From an uncultured Alistipes sp. (GTDB lineage: Bacteria > Bacteroidota > Bacteroidia > Bacteroidales > Rikenellaceae), in the NCBI GenBank assembly GCA_900550375.1, contig URRP01000027.1, positions 1 to 34,193 on the forward strand: a stretch of DNA of 34,193 nt, given 5' to 3'. The translations under genes were made by a program, and so were the position numbers. A model generated the notes under the pieces. That model was given only the letters and a program-made list of their open reading frames with translations. It had not been told where the DNA came from and did no database searches. The stretch's first letter is position 1. Each line of letters opens with the position of its first letter. Below are positions 22,404 through 30,918 of this stretch, in pieces.

Positions 22404-24902
22404 TTACTTTTTATTGTTCAGACCCAAGAACTCCTTCAGACGCTGCGTGAGGTTGTAGCGGCTGTCGATCGAGGCGGATTTTTTGCTTTCGTCTTCCCCG
22501 TAGCCATAGCCGTAACCGTATCCGTAACCATAGCCGTAGCTATATCCATATCCGTACCCGCGGCGGGAGCCTCCGGTCGAACCGTTGAGCACGATGCTCA
22601 TGTTGTGGAATTTCTTTTCGAGGTAGAGCTTTTCGATGTCGGGCAGCTGCCGGCGATCCAGCAGACCTTCACGGATTACGTAGATCGTCAGGTCGGCCAG
22701 ACGGTCGGTAATCAGGGCGTCGGCCACAGCCATGGCGGGCACGCTGTCGATGACGATGTAGTCGTAGCGTTTGCGCAGGTCGGCCATGAATTCGTCGAAC
22801 TTCTCCGACAGCAGCATCTCGGACGGGTTGGGCGGCTGCAAACCGGCGAAGATGATGTCGAGGTTATCGTGCAGGCCGCTCTGGAAGATGATGTCGTTGA
22901 GGTTGGCGACCGTTCCCGAGATGTAGCCCGATATGCCGTTCTTGTTCTCGCGCTGGCCCATCTGCTTGGAGAGGGTGCGGCGGCGCAGGTCGAGGTCGAT
23001 GATCGCCACCTTCTTGTCGGCCATGGCCAGCGTCATGGCCAGATTGGTCGTAACGAAGGTCTTACCGGCATGGGGATTCGACGAGGTGACCATGACGACC
23101 TGCAGCTTGCCCGACTTGACGCTCATGAAGCCCAGATTCGAGCGGATCAGACGGAATGCCTCCGAGACGCTGTCGCGGCCGCTGTCGCGCACCACCACCG
23201 ATCCCTGCCGGGTCGAGCCGTGGTATTCGGGGATGTCGCCGAGGAACGGAATGCTCAGTTTGTCCTCGATGTCCTTACGGCCGCGGATGGTCGTGTCGAG
23301 AATCTCCATCAGGTAGATGATTCCGAAGGGGGTGGCAAGACCGAACAGCAATGCGATGAAGAGGATGATGACCGTGCGGGGTGCTACGGGATTGCTGCTG
23401 CCGTAGGCCGGATCGATGATACGGGCGTTGTTGTCGGCGATGGCCTTGGTCAGCTCGTTCTCCTCGCGTTTGTTCAGCAGATAGAGGTATAACTCCTCCT
23501 TGATGCGCTGCTGACGGGTGTTGTCCAGCAGTTCGGTGCTCTGACGGGTCGCTGAAGCGATGCGCGTACGGGCGAGACTCTCCTCGCGGCGGATGTTGTT
23601 CAGCTGAATTTCGAGCGTCGAGATATGCGACTGGAGCGAAGCGATGATCGCCCGCCGCAGCGCGGCCAGTTCACTGTCGAAATCCTGAATGACAGGGCTG
23701 CTGCTCGACGCATTGCCGGCGAGTTTGTCGCGGCGCAGCATCAGTTCGTTGTAGTTCTTGATCTGATCGGAGATCGATACGTTGGTGATGGCGACGTTCG
23801 CGGGAATCAGGTCGCGCAGCTTGGTGTCGTTGAGCAGGTAGTCGCGGATGTACTGCGCCATGCTGATCTGGTTCTCGACCGAAAGCCCTGCGGTTTTGAA
23901 CTGCGAACTCTCGGTCAGGCTCTGCGTGGCCTGCGCCGTAATGTCGTACATCTCGTTGTCCTTCTTGTAGGTCGAGATTTTGCGGTCGACGGCGTCCAGT
24001 TCCGTGCCGATGATCCGCAGCCGCTTGTTGATGAAGTCGGCCGTGTAGTCGGCGATACGGTTCTTGTCGTTGATCGATTCGTCGTTGTAGCGGGCGATGA
24101 GCGTGTTGATGACATCCTCCGCACGGCGGGGAAGATTGTCGTCGAGCGAAATGGAGATGGCGTTGGCCTGTTTCTCCACCAGTGTGATGGCGATCCGTTT
24201 GTTATAGGCTCCCGCCATTTTGCTTATGATCTGCTTGCTCACGGCGATCGGATCGTCGATGTAGTCGTTCGACATATAGAGCGTCGGGGATACGACCAGC
24301 AGTCCGCACGGCGTGGTGATCGTATCGTTGAAACGGCCCGTCATCTTCATCTCGTAGATCTCCGACTCCTTGTCATTGCCGGGTTCGGCCGAGGTGCGAT
24401 TGACGAATTTCGTGAGTGAGAACTCCTTGTCGTTGAGCGGCGTCAGCTCGAACGCCAGCGCCTGCCGTTCGTTGTCGTCGATGAACGTGACGTCGATGGG
24501 CGAACGGCGATAGAGATTCTCGGTGCGCAGCCCGTGTTTGACGACGTAGTTGATATGCAGGTTGAGCCGCCGCACCACTTCGGTCATCAGGTTGCGTGAT
24601 TTGAGGACGATGATCTCGTTGTCCACATTACGGCGCGCGGTGGCTCCCAGCAGGTCGCCGAAAGCCGCAATGTCCGTTTCGCTTCCCTTCTTACCGTCCT
24701 TGATGAGGATCGTGGCCGTGCGGTTGTAGATTTTCGGCACCGTGTAGATGTAGAAGAGCGCACACGAAAGACAGATGACCGTCGACAGCAGGAACCAGAA
24801 CCAGTTTCCGATAACCATTTGGATGAGGTCGTGGATCGAAAAATTGATGCTGTCCTCGTTCCCTTCCGCAGAAGCGTTGTTTACGTTACGATTTTCTTCC
24901 AT
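22404..24902 (-). CDS. Wzc-like polysaccharide co-polymerase / tyrosine autokinase
   Basis: This 832-aa inner-membrane protein controls chain length and export of capsule or exopolysaccharide. The N-terminal Wzz domain has membrane helices near 34-55 and 515-540 (TVIILFIALLFGLATPFGIIYLM) around a long periplasmic helical region. The cytoplasmic BY-kinase domain has Walker A SSNPHAGKT (near 605-613), Walker A' VAIIDLDLRRRT and Walker B YDYIVIDSVPA. The C-terminal tail holds ten Tyr alternating with Gly or Ser (Tyr783-Tyr801), presumed autophosphorylation sites, then an acidic/basic end. The start lies 12 nt after the wza-like stop. No glycosyltransferase genes lie nearby, so the polymer is unknown. 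Confidence 0.93.
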   Translation of the reverse strand: MEENRNVNNASAEGNEDSINFSIHDLIQMVIGNWFWFLLSTVICLSCALFYIYTVPKIYNRTATILIKDGKKGSETDIAAFGDLLGATARRNVDNEIIVLKSRNLMTEVVRRLNLHINYVVKHGLRTENLYRRSPIDVTFIDDNERQALAFELTPLNDKEFSLTKFVNRTSAEPGNDKESEIYEMKMTGRFNDTITTPCGLLVVSPTLYMSNDYIDDPIAVSKQIISKMAGAYNKRIAITLVEKQANAISISLDDNLPRRAEDVINTLIARYNDESINDKNRIADYTADFINKRLRIIGTELDAVDRKISTYKKDNEMYDITAQATQSLTESSQFKTAGLSVENQISMAQYIRDYLLNDTKLRDLIPANVAITNVSISDQIKNYNELMLRRDKLAGNASSSSPVIQDFDSELAALRRAIIASLQSHISTLEIQLNNIRREESLARTRIASATRQSTELLDNTRQQRIKEELYLYLLNKREENELTKAIADNNARIIDPAYGSSNPVAPRTVIILFIALLFGLATPFGIIYLMEILDTTIRGRKDIEDKLSIPFLGDIPEYHGSTRQGSVVVRDSGRDSVSEAFRLIRSNLGFMSVKSGKLQVVMVTSSNPHAGKTFVTTNLAMTLAMADKKVAIIDLDLRRRTLSKQMGQRENKNGISGYISGTVANLNDIIFQSGLHDNLDIIFAGLQPPNPSEMLLSEKFDEFMADLRKRYDYIVIDSVPAMAVADALITDRLADLTIYVIREGLLDRRQLPDIEKLYLEKKFHNMSIVLNGSTGGSRRGYGYGYSYGYGYGYGYGYGYGEDESKKSASIDSRYNLTQRLKEFLGLNNKK
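22500..22556 (-). repeat. Hexanucleotide (Tyr-Gly) tract in the kinase tail
   Basis: About nine degenerate 6-nt units (tat/tac followed by a Gly or Ser codon) encode the tyrosine cluster. Copy-number change by slippage would stay in frame and alter the number of tyrosines. Confidence 0.8.
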
Positions 24903-24914
24903 GAAAACACCCGA

Positions 24915-25709
24915 TTATTTAATTTTGGTGATGGTGACGATGAGCGTTGCGACGGAAACCACCGTCGAAATGATCGAAAGGTAGAACGACCGGTTCTGGT
25001 TGATCTCACCCGCCTGCGCCTTGTATTTGTTCGGCGTGACGTAGACCACGTCGTCCTGCTGCAGGTAGAAATAGGGAGAGGTAAGGATGCTCGGGTCTTT
25101 GAGGTCGAAATAGTGAATCGTCCGCTTGCCCTCCTCTTCGCGGATCAGCGCCACGTTGTCGCGCAGACCGTAGATCGTCAGGTCGCCGGCCATGGCCAAT
25201 GCGTCGAAGAGCGAAATGCGGTCTTTGGTAATGGAGAACTGTCCCGGACGAGTGACTTCGCCCAGTACGGAGAATTTCACGTCGGCGAACTGGATGATGA
25301 CGATCGGATCGTGTACCATCCCGTTTTCGCGGATCGTGTTCTCGATCTTTTTGGCAAGCTCGTTGCGCGTCAGTCCGTCGCAGTCGATCTGGCCGATGAT
25401 GGGCAGCTGAATCTTCCCGTCTTTGTCCACGGTGATGATTTGCAGATTGCCGTTCGAGGAGCTCGAATAGGAGGAGAGACCGTTGAGCGAGTTGTAGGAG
25501 GACGCCGCGTTGAACGGAGCGGCCAGCTCGGGGTCCTTGCTGTTGACGGTGACCGTGAGCCGGTCGAGCGGTTTGATGCGGATCTGGTAGTCCTGTTCGA
25601 TAGCGGTCGGAATGTCGGCCTGCGCCTGCTGGAGATAGGCCGCACGTTTATTCGTGGCGCACGATGCCAGCAGCAACGCGCCGAGTATGAAAAGCCCGAG
25701 GTGTTTCAT
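24915..25709 (-). CDS. Wza-like polysaccharide export lipoprotein
   Basis: This 264-aa protein is the outer-membrane side of the polysaccharide exporter that pairs with the Wzc-like kinase. It has a lipoprotein signal (LGALLLASC, Cys17), a Poly_export domain (YQIRIKPLDRLTVTVNSKDPEL ... QLPIIGQIDCDGLTRNELA), an SLBB domain (KFSVLGEVTRPGQFSI, SLFDALAMAGDLTIYGLRDNV) and a C-terminal hydrophobic helix (YLSIISTVVSVATLIVTI). It is the first gene of the wza-wzc-HAD operon, divergent from the amylase gene across 150 bp. Confidence 0.93.
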   Translation of the reverse strand: MKHLGLFILGALLLASCATNKRAAYLQQAQADIPTAIEQDYQIRIKPLDRLTVTVNSKDPELAAPFNAASSYNSLNGLSSYSSSSNGNLQIITVDKDGKIQLPIIGQIDCDGLTRNELAKKIENTIRENGMVHDPIVIIQFADVKFSVLGEVTRPGQFSITKDRISLFDALAMAGDLTIYGLRDNVALIREEEGKRTIHYFDLKDPSILTSPYFYLQQDDVVYVTPNKYKAQAGEINQNRSFYLSIISTVVSVATLIVTITKIK

Positions 25710-25753
25710 GGGTTTTATTTGCTTTAGTCTTTATATGTTTTGATACGGTTGCG

Positions 25754-25761
25754 CAAAGATA
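25754..25761 (-). promoter_or_regulatory. -7 box of the polysaccharide-export operon
   Basis: TATCTTTG on the minus strand, 44 nt before the wza-like ATG. No good -33 box is seen 19-21 nt upstream, which suggests an activator or regulated recognition. Confidence 0.5.
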
Positions 25762-25832
25762 TTACTTTTTTCCGATAATCCGCCGCAGGACGGGTTGAAA
25801 AATAAAATATTTCGGATGTTGCCGAATTTTCT

Positions 25833-25840
25833 TATTTTTG
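25833..25840 (+). promoter_or_regulatory. -7 box of the amylase gene
   Basis: TATTTTTG lies 19 nt before the ATG. A weak TTTC at 25810-25813 is the only -33 candidate (spacer 19). Confidence 0.55.
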
Positions 25841-25859
25841 CGGTCTGAATCGGATAAGA

Positions 25860-27155
25860 ATGGATAAAATAACGCATATAACGCATCCTGCATGGAGCTA
25901 TCCTGCGGTGCTCTATGAATTGAACGTGCGGCAGCTGACCCCCGAGGGAACCTTCGCCGCCGCTGAAAAACAGCTTTCCCGCCTGCGCGAGCTGGGCATC
26001 GACGCCCTCTGGCTGATGCCCGTACACCCGATCGGGGAGGTGAACCGCAAGGGTTCGCTGGGTTCTTACTACGCCGTGCGCGACTACTGCGGCGTGAATC
26101 CCGAATTCGGGACGATGGCCGATTTCGACCGCTTCGTGGCCACGGCGCATGCGCTGGGCTTGAAGGTGCTGCTCGACTGGGTGGCCAACCATACGGCGCG
26201 CGACGCGCGGTGGGTGACCGAACGTCCGGCCGACTGGTACGAGCGCGACGCGGCGGGCGAGCCGGTCGTGCCGAACGGCTGGGACGATACGGCCAAGTTG
26301 AACTATGCCAACCGCGCCGTATGGCAGGGGCAGATCGACGCCATGCGCTTCTGGCTGGAGGAGCACGGCGTGGACGGTTTCCGCTGCGACATGGCCATGC
26401 TGGTTCCCACGGCCTTCTGGCAGGAGGCCGCGGCGCAGCTGCGCGAGGTGAAACACAACCTCTTCATGCTGGCCGAGGCCGAGCAGACGGATCTTTTCGA
26501 CCGTGCGTTCGACGCCTGCTACGGGTGGGAGTTCCACCACATCGTCAACGACATCGCGCAGGGACGCCGCCGCGTGTGGGACCTTCGCAACTACATCTAT
26601 GCCGACCGCGACCGTTATCCGCGTTCGGCCATGCGGCTGCTCTTCACCTCGAACCACGACGAGAATTCATGGAACGGCAGCGAATTTCACCGGCTGGGCG
26701 ATGCGGCCGAGATCATGGCTGCGCTGACGTTCGTGCTGCCGCAGTCGATGCCGCTCATCTACACCGGACAGGAGTTCGGCTACGACCACGCTTTCAGCTT
26801 CTTCGACCGCGATCCGATGGTCGATCCCCGTCCGGGGCGTTTCACGGAGTTGTACCGGCTGCTGTGCCTGCTGAAACACCGCAACCGCGCGTTGCAGGCG
26901 GGCGAGCGGGGCGGTTCGTTCGTCGAGATCGAGAACAACGCCAAGGATTGCCTGATGACCTTCGTGCGTGAGGTGGAGGGCAACCGCGTGCTCTGCGTGA
27001 TGAACCTCTCGCCCTATACGATCCACGCCGATTTCAATACGGGAATCTATCAGGGCGAATACACCGATGCGATGACGGGCAACCGGATCGTCGTGCCTTA
27101 CCACGTCGAGCAGGATATGGTGTCGTGGAGCTACCGAATTCTGACTCGGGAGTGA
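25860..27155 (+). CDS. GH13 alpha-amylase family glycosidase, cytoplasmic
   Basis: This 431-aa (beta/alpha)8 enzyme acts on alpha-glucans or malto-oligosaccharides. The GH13 regions are in order: region I DWVANH (106-111), region II GFRCDMA with nucleophile Asp177, region III MLAEAE with acid/base Glu206, and region IV TSNHDENSW with Asp267. An early GSYYAVRDY block and a short C-terminal beta domain complete it. There is no signal peptide, so it probably works in the cytoplasm on imported or stored glucans. The exact specificity (amylase, alpha-glucosidase or transferase) cannot be read from sequence alone. It is transcribed divergently from the polysaccharide-export operon. Confidence 0.92.
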   Translation: MDKITHITHPAWSYPAVLYELNVRQLTPEGTFAAAEKQLSRLRELGIDALWLMPVHPIGEVNRKGSLGSYYAVRDYCGVNPEFGTMADFDRFVATAHALGLKVLLDWVANHTARDARWVTERPADWYERDAAGEPVVPNGWDDTAKLNYANRAVWQGQIDAMRFWLEEHGVDGFRCDMAMLVPTAFWQEAAAQLREVKHNLFMLAEAEQTDLFDRAFDACYGWEFHHIVNDIAQGRRRVWDLRNYIYADRDRYPRSAMRLLFTSNHDENSWNGSEFHRLGDAAEIMAALTFVLPQSMPLIYTGQEFGYDHAFSFFDRDPMVDPRPGRFTELYRLLCLLKHRNRALQAGERGGSFVEIENNAKDCLMTFVREVEGNRVLCVMNLSPYTIHADFNTGIYQGEYTDAMTGNRIVVPYHVEQDMVSWSYRILTRE

Positions 27156-27167
27156 TTCGGCCGCAGA

Positions 27168-27201
27168 CCTCTCGGCCGGCGGATCGGAGTCGCCCGAGAG
27201 G
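27168..27201 (+). terminator. Hairpin after the amylase gene
   Basis: Arms cctctcgg (27168-27175) and ccgagagg (27194-27201) enclose a GC-rich 18-nt loop. No T tract follows; it is a weak candidate. Confidence 0.35.
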
Positions 27202-27251
27202 AACACCGTTTCATGGAGAATTTTACGGCATTCGAACTGCGTGCCGGAGAC

Positions 27252-27282
27252 TTGGCGATTCGGAAAATTTGACTTATCTTTG
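27252..27282 (+). promoter_or_regulatory. Promoter of the TPM-domain gene
   Basis: TATCTTTG at 27275-27282 is a perfect -7 box. TTG at 27252-27254 gives a 20-nt spacer. The ATG lies only 5 nt after the -7 box, so the transcript would be leaderless or nearly so. Confidence 0.6.
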
Positions 27283-27287
27283 AAACG

Positions 27288-28199
27288 ATGATACGCAATC
27301 TTATCCTCCTTCTCTGTCTCTGCGCGTGGCAGCCCGCCGCGGCGCATTCCTATACGGTGGAGGAGATCGAAAACGTGCAGCTGGCCGACCGCACGCGCTT
27401 CACGTCGAATCCCGACGGCATTCTCTCCCGTGCGGCCGTGGCACGCATCGATTCGATCTGTTACGGACTGCGTGAACGCGGTGCGGCACAGGTGGCCGCC
27501 GTGGTGGTCGACGCGGTCGCCGGCGGCGATGCGTTTTCGTTTGCCTACGAACTCTTCTCGAAGTGGGGCGTCGGCCGCAGCGAGCAGAGCAACGGCGTGG
27601 GAATCCTGCTGGTGAAGGATCTGCGCGAAATCCGTTTCGTAACGGGGCGCGGCGTCGAGGGCGTTCTGCCCGATGCGCTCTGCAAACGTATCCAGACGAA
27701 TTATATGCTCCCCGCCTTCCGCGAAGGCGACTACGACCGCGGCATGGTGCAGGGTGTCGAAGCCGTGGCGGCCGTGCTTGCGGGAAGCGAACTCGAAACG
27801 GGCGTGCCGGATGCGGCCAGACAGGAGAACGGCACTCCTTGGTGGGCGATTTTGCTGATCGTGGGCGGATGTATCGTCGTGCCGCTGACGGCAGTGGTGC
27901 GTATGCTGCGCTGTCCGCGCTGCAAGCGGTGGTTTGCACTGCGGTCGCAGGGTGAACGGATCGTGCTGCGTGCCGAGGGGTGGCGGATGGTCGAGCAGAC
28001 GCTCGTCTGCCGCTATTGCGGCGAAACGATCCGCCGGCGCCGGCGCGAAGCTGACGGCAGCGATGTCGGCGGACGCGGCGGCGGAATGTGGGTCGGCGGC
28101 CGGGGACTTTTCGGCGGTGGCAGTTTCGGCGGCGGGCGCATGGGCGGCGGCTTCGGCGGCGGTAGTTTCGGGGGCGGCGGAGCCGGTTCGAAATGGTAA
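27288..28199 (+). CDS. TPM-domain (YgcG-like) membrane protein
   Basis: This 303-aa protein has a signal peptide (MIRNLILLLCLCAWQPAAA), an extracytoplasmic TPM domain (about 35-160: RTRFTSNPDGILSR, SNGVGILLVKDLREIRFVTG, DALCKRIQTNYMLPAFREGDY) and one membrane helix (about 185-205). The cytoplasmic part has two CxxC pairs (CPRC and CRYC) likely to bind zinc, and the Gly-rich C-terminus (GGGSFGGGRMGGG) is typical of YgcG proteins. TPM proteins are commonly encoded beside LemA, as here, and are implicated in membrane protein quality control; a biochemical function is not established for this one. The lemA gene follows after 73 nt. Confidence 0.88.
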   Translation: MIRNLILLLCLCAWQPAAAHSYTVEEIENVQLADRTRFTSNPDGILSRAAVARIDSICYGLRERGAAQVAAVVVDAVAGGDAFSFAYELFSKWGVGRSEQSNGVGILLVKDLREIRFVTGRGVEGVLPDALCKRIQTNYMLPAFREGDYDRGMVQGVEAVAAVLAGSELETGVPDAARQENGTPWWAILLIVGGCIVVPLTAVVRMLRCPRCKRWFALRSQGERIVLRAEGWRMVEQTLVCRYCGETIRRRRREADGSDVGGRGGGMWVGGRGLFGGGSFGGGRMGGGFGGGSFGGGGAGSKW

Positions 28200-28272
28200 A
28201 AAACGAAAATCGAAGGCGAACGGTTAGTAACTTCTTCCGTTCGTCCGTATTATTAAACGAAAACGGAAAAAT

Positions 28273-28854
28273 ATGAAAAAGAGTCTTTGGATTGCCCTTG
28301 CGGTCGTTGCGGTGCTCGTCGTTTGGGGGTATACGATCTACAACGGGTTGGTCGAGAAGGAGGAGGCCGTGCACAGCGCATGGTCGAACGTCGAGACGCA
28401 GTATCAGCGCCGCGCCGATCTGATTCCCAATCTGGTCAATACGGTCAAGGGATATGCCGCGCATGAGAAGCAGACGCTCTCGGCGGTCGTGGAGGCCCGT
28501 TCGAAGGCGACGTCGATGACGGTCGACGCCGACGATCTGACGCCCGAACGGCTGGCGGCCTTTCAGCAGGCGCAGGAGGGGGTGCGTTCGGCGTTGGGAC
28601 GGTTGATCGCCATTGCCGAGAACTATCCCGACCTGAAGGCCAACAGCAACTTTCAGGAGTTGCAGGCGCAGCTGGAGGGGACGGAGAATCGCATTGCCGT
28701 AGCGCGGCGGGATTTCAACGAGGCGACGCGCGCCTATAACGTCTCCATCCGCCGTTTTCCGGCCAATCTGGTGGCGGGGATGCTGTCGTTCGGCCAGAAG
28801 CCTTATTTCGAGGCGAACGACGGTGCCGCGCAGGCTCCCGAAGTCGCCTTCTGA
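28273..28854 (+). CDS. lemA: LemA family protein
   Basis: This 193-aa single-pass protein has an N-terminal membrane helix (residues 5-22) and a helical-bundle LemA domain: GLVEKEEAVHSAWSNVETQYQRR with DLIPNLVNTVKGYA, ENYPDLKANSNFQELQAQLEGTENRIAVAR, and FNEATRAYNVSIRRFP. These are the family's conserved blocks at full length. LemA is thought to be a membrane scaffold, and its pairing with a TPM protein is conserved, though lemA comes second here. It is preceded by the A-rich spacer typical of Bacteroidetes translation starts (aacggaaaaat). Confidence 0.95.
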   Translation: MKKSLWIALAVVAVLVVWGYTIYNGLVEKEEAVHSAWSNVETQYQRRADLIPNLVNTVKGYAAHEKQTLSAVVEARSKATSMTVDADDLTPERLAAFQQAQEGVRSALGRLIAIAENYPDLKANSNFQELQAQLEGTENRIAVARRDFNEATRAYNVSIRRFPANLVAGMLSFGQKPYFEANDGAAQAPEVAF

Positions 28855-28878
28855 TGCGGGGAATAAACTACTAACCTT

Positions 28879-30864
28879 ATGAATATGAAACGATTGATCC
28901 TTTCGATGCTGGCTGCGGCGACCTTTTTCGGCGCGGCGGCCGCATCGGTGAAAACCTATGAAGTGAAGAGTCCCGACGGCCGTCTGAGCATTGTGCTGAC
29001 GGCGGGCGACCGGCTGACTTTTTCGGTCGCTCACGACGCACAGACGCTGGTCGCCCCCTCCGAGATGGCCCTGACGCTCGCGTCGGGCGAGGTGCTGGGC
29101 GAAGCGCCGAAGGTACGCACGGCGCGGCGGCGCGCGGCGGCGGAGACACTCGATGCTCCGCTCTACCGTCAGAGTCGTTTCGATGCGGCCTACAACGAAC
29201 TCGACCTGCGTCTGCGCGGCGATTACGGCGTCATAGCGCGCGCTTACGACGACGGCGTTTGCTACCGCTTCTATACGGAGCGCGACGGCGAGCTGACGAT
29301 CGTCGGCGAGACGGCGCAGCTCAATTTCGAGGGCGATCCGTCGGCCTATGTTCCCTACTCCAATACGAAGGTTCCGATGCAGACGTCGTTCGAGAATACG
29401 TATGTCTATGCTCCGCTGAGTGAGTTCAAGATGCAGACGCTGGCCTTCATGCCGGTGCTCGTCGATCTCAAAGACAAAGGCTATGTGCTCTATACCGAGT
29501 CGGACGTCGAAGCCTATCCGGGCATCTACCTCTCCTACGACAAGCAGGCTCGGGGCCTGACGGCGCAGTTCGCACCCGTTCCGACGGCCACCCGATTCAC
29601 CAAGCGTTACGAGGACGTGGTGACCGAGAGCACGGATTACATCGCCCGTGTCGAGGGGAGCCGCAGCTATCCGTGGCGCATCGTGGCCTACGCGGCGACG
29701 GCGCCCGAACTGCCGGTGAACAACATGGTATGGCAGACGGCCGAGGCGAGCCGTGTGGCCGATACGAGCTGGATCCGCGACGGCAAGATCGCATGGGACT
29801 GGTGGAATGCTTGGGGCGTGTACGGCGTCGACTTCAAGTCGGGCATCAATACCGAAACCTATAAGTATTTCATCGATTTCGCCGCCGACCACGGAATCGA
29901 GTATGTGGCGCTCGACGAGGGCTGGGGCGTGCCCGACGGCAACGTCATGCATATCGTCCCCGAGGTCGACCTCGAGCAGATCGTTTCGTATGCCAAGCAG
30001 AAGAAGGTCGGCATCATCCTCTGGGTCGTAGCCAAGGTGCTCGACGACCGGTTGGAGGAGGCGTGCAGCCACTATTCGCAGATGGGTGTCGCGGGCTGGA
30101 AGGTCGATTTCATCAACCGGCAGGATCAGGCGGCCGTGGAGCGGATCTACCGCATCGCCGAGACATCGGCACGTCACAATATGGTCGTGGACTTCCACGG
30201 CATCTACAAACCCACGGGTTTGCAGCGCACCTATCCCAATGTGATCAATTTCGAGGGAATCTTCGGGCTGGAGCAGCTCAAGTGGACGGACAAGACCGCT
30301 GCGGATATGCCCGCTTTCGACTGTACGTTCCCCTTTATCCGGCAGGTGGCCGGTCCGGTGGATTACACGCAGGGGGCGATGCGCAATGCTTCGCGCAAGA
30401 ATTTCCGCGCCGTCAACCACCATCCGATGAGTCAGGGCACGCGCGCGCATCAGGTGGCGGAATACGTCGTCTTCGACTCGCCGCTGGTGATGCTCTGTGA
30501 TGCGCCGACGGCCTATCTGAAGGAACCCGAGACGCTGGACTACATCGTATGTTTTCCGACGCGCTTCGATGAGACGCTGATTCCGGCCGGCGAGATCGGC
30601 CGTTACATCGTCACGGCGCGGCGTGCGGGCGACCGCTGGTATCTGGGCGCGCTGACCAACTGGGATGCCCGCGAGGTGGAGGTGAAACTCGATTTTCTGG
30701 GCGACGGCCAGTGGAAGGCCCGCATCTTCCGTGACGGCGTGAACGCCGACCGCTACGCCGAGGATTACCGCATGGAGGAGCGGACGGTGACGGCCGCCGA
30801 CCGCCTTGCGATGGCGATGGCTCCCGGCGGCGGATATGCCGTGCAGTTCGAACGGGTGCAGTAG
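28879..30864 (+). CDS. GH97 glycoside hydrolase, retaining (alpha-galactosidase-like) type
   Basis: This 661-aa secreted enzyme (signal MNMKRLILSMLAAATFFGAAAA) has the GH97 plan: an N-terminal beta-sandwich, a catalytic (beta/alpha)8 barrel (about 300-550) and a C-terminal beta domain. In the barrel, WVVAKVLDDRLEE and GWKVDFINRQDQ place an Asp at 410, matching the nucleophile Asp415 of retaining BtGH97b; inverting SusB-type enzymes lack it. Glu459 or Glu465 (NFEGIFGLE) is the likely acid/base. Retaining alpha-galactosidase activity is thus more likely than SusB-like alpha-glucosidase activity. The start is 24 nt after lemA, so co-transcription is possible. A bidirectional terminator follows. 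Confidence 0.93.
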   Translation: MNMKRLILSMLAAATFFGAAAASVKTYEVKSPDGRLSIVLTAGDRLTFSVAHDAQTLVAPSEMALTLASGEVLGEAPKVRTARRRAAAETLDAPLYRQSRFDAAYNELDLRLRGDYGVIARAYDDGVCYRFYTERDGELTIVGETAQLNFEGDPSAYVPYSNTKVPMQTSFENTYVYAPLSEFKMQTLAFMPVLVDLKDKGYVLYTESDVEAYPGIYLSYDKQARGLTAQFAPVPTATRFTKRYEDVVTESTDYIARVEGSRSYPWRIVAYAATAPELPVNNMVWQTAEASRVADTSWIRDGKIAWDWWNAWGVYGVDFKSGINTETYKYFIDFAADHGIEYVALDEGWGVPDGNVMHIVPEVDLEQIVSYAKQKKVGIILWVVAKVLDDRLEEACSHYSQMGVAGWKVDFINRQDQAAVERIYRIAETSARHNMVVDFHGIYKPTGLQRTYPNVINFEGIFGLEQLKWTDKTAADMPAFDCTFPFIRQVAGPVDYTQGAMRNASRKNFRAVNHHPMSQGTRAHQVAEYVVFDSPLVMLCDAPTAYLKEPETLDYIVCFPTRFDETLIPAGEIGRYIVTARRAGDRWYLGALTNWDAREVEVKLDFLGDGQWKARIFRDGVNADRYAEDYRMEERTVTAADRLAMAMAPGGGYAVQFERVQ

Positions 30865-30867
30865 AAG

Positions 30868-30904
30868 AAATGAAAAGGAGTGCGTTCAGCACTCCTTTTC
30901 ATTT
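30868..30904. terminator. Bidirectional rho-independent terminator between convergent genes
   Basis: A perfect 16-bp stem (30868-30883 and 30889-30904, loop gttca) begins with aaatgaaaagg and ends ccttttcattt. It can therefore end both the GH97 transcript (+) and the SGNH gene transcript (-). Confidence 0.92.
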
Positions 30905-30918
30905 GAATTGCACGGGCG

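Noticed and set aside
27400..30450. 1016-codon open frame antisense to the TPM, lemA and GH97 genes
   Set aside because: It spans three real genes and the gaps between them, with Arg-rich composition and no recognisable domain.
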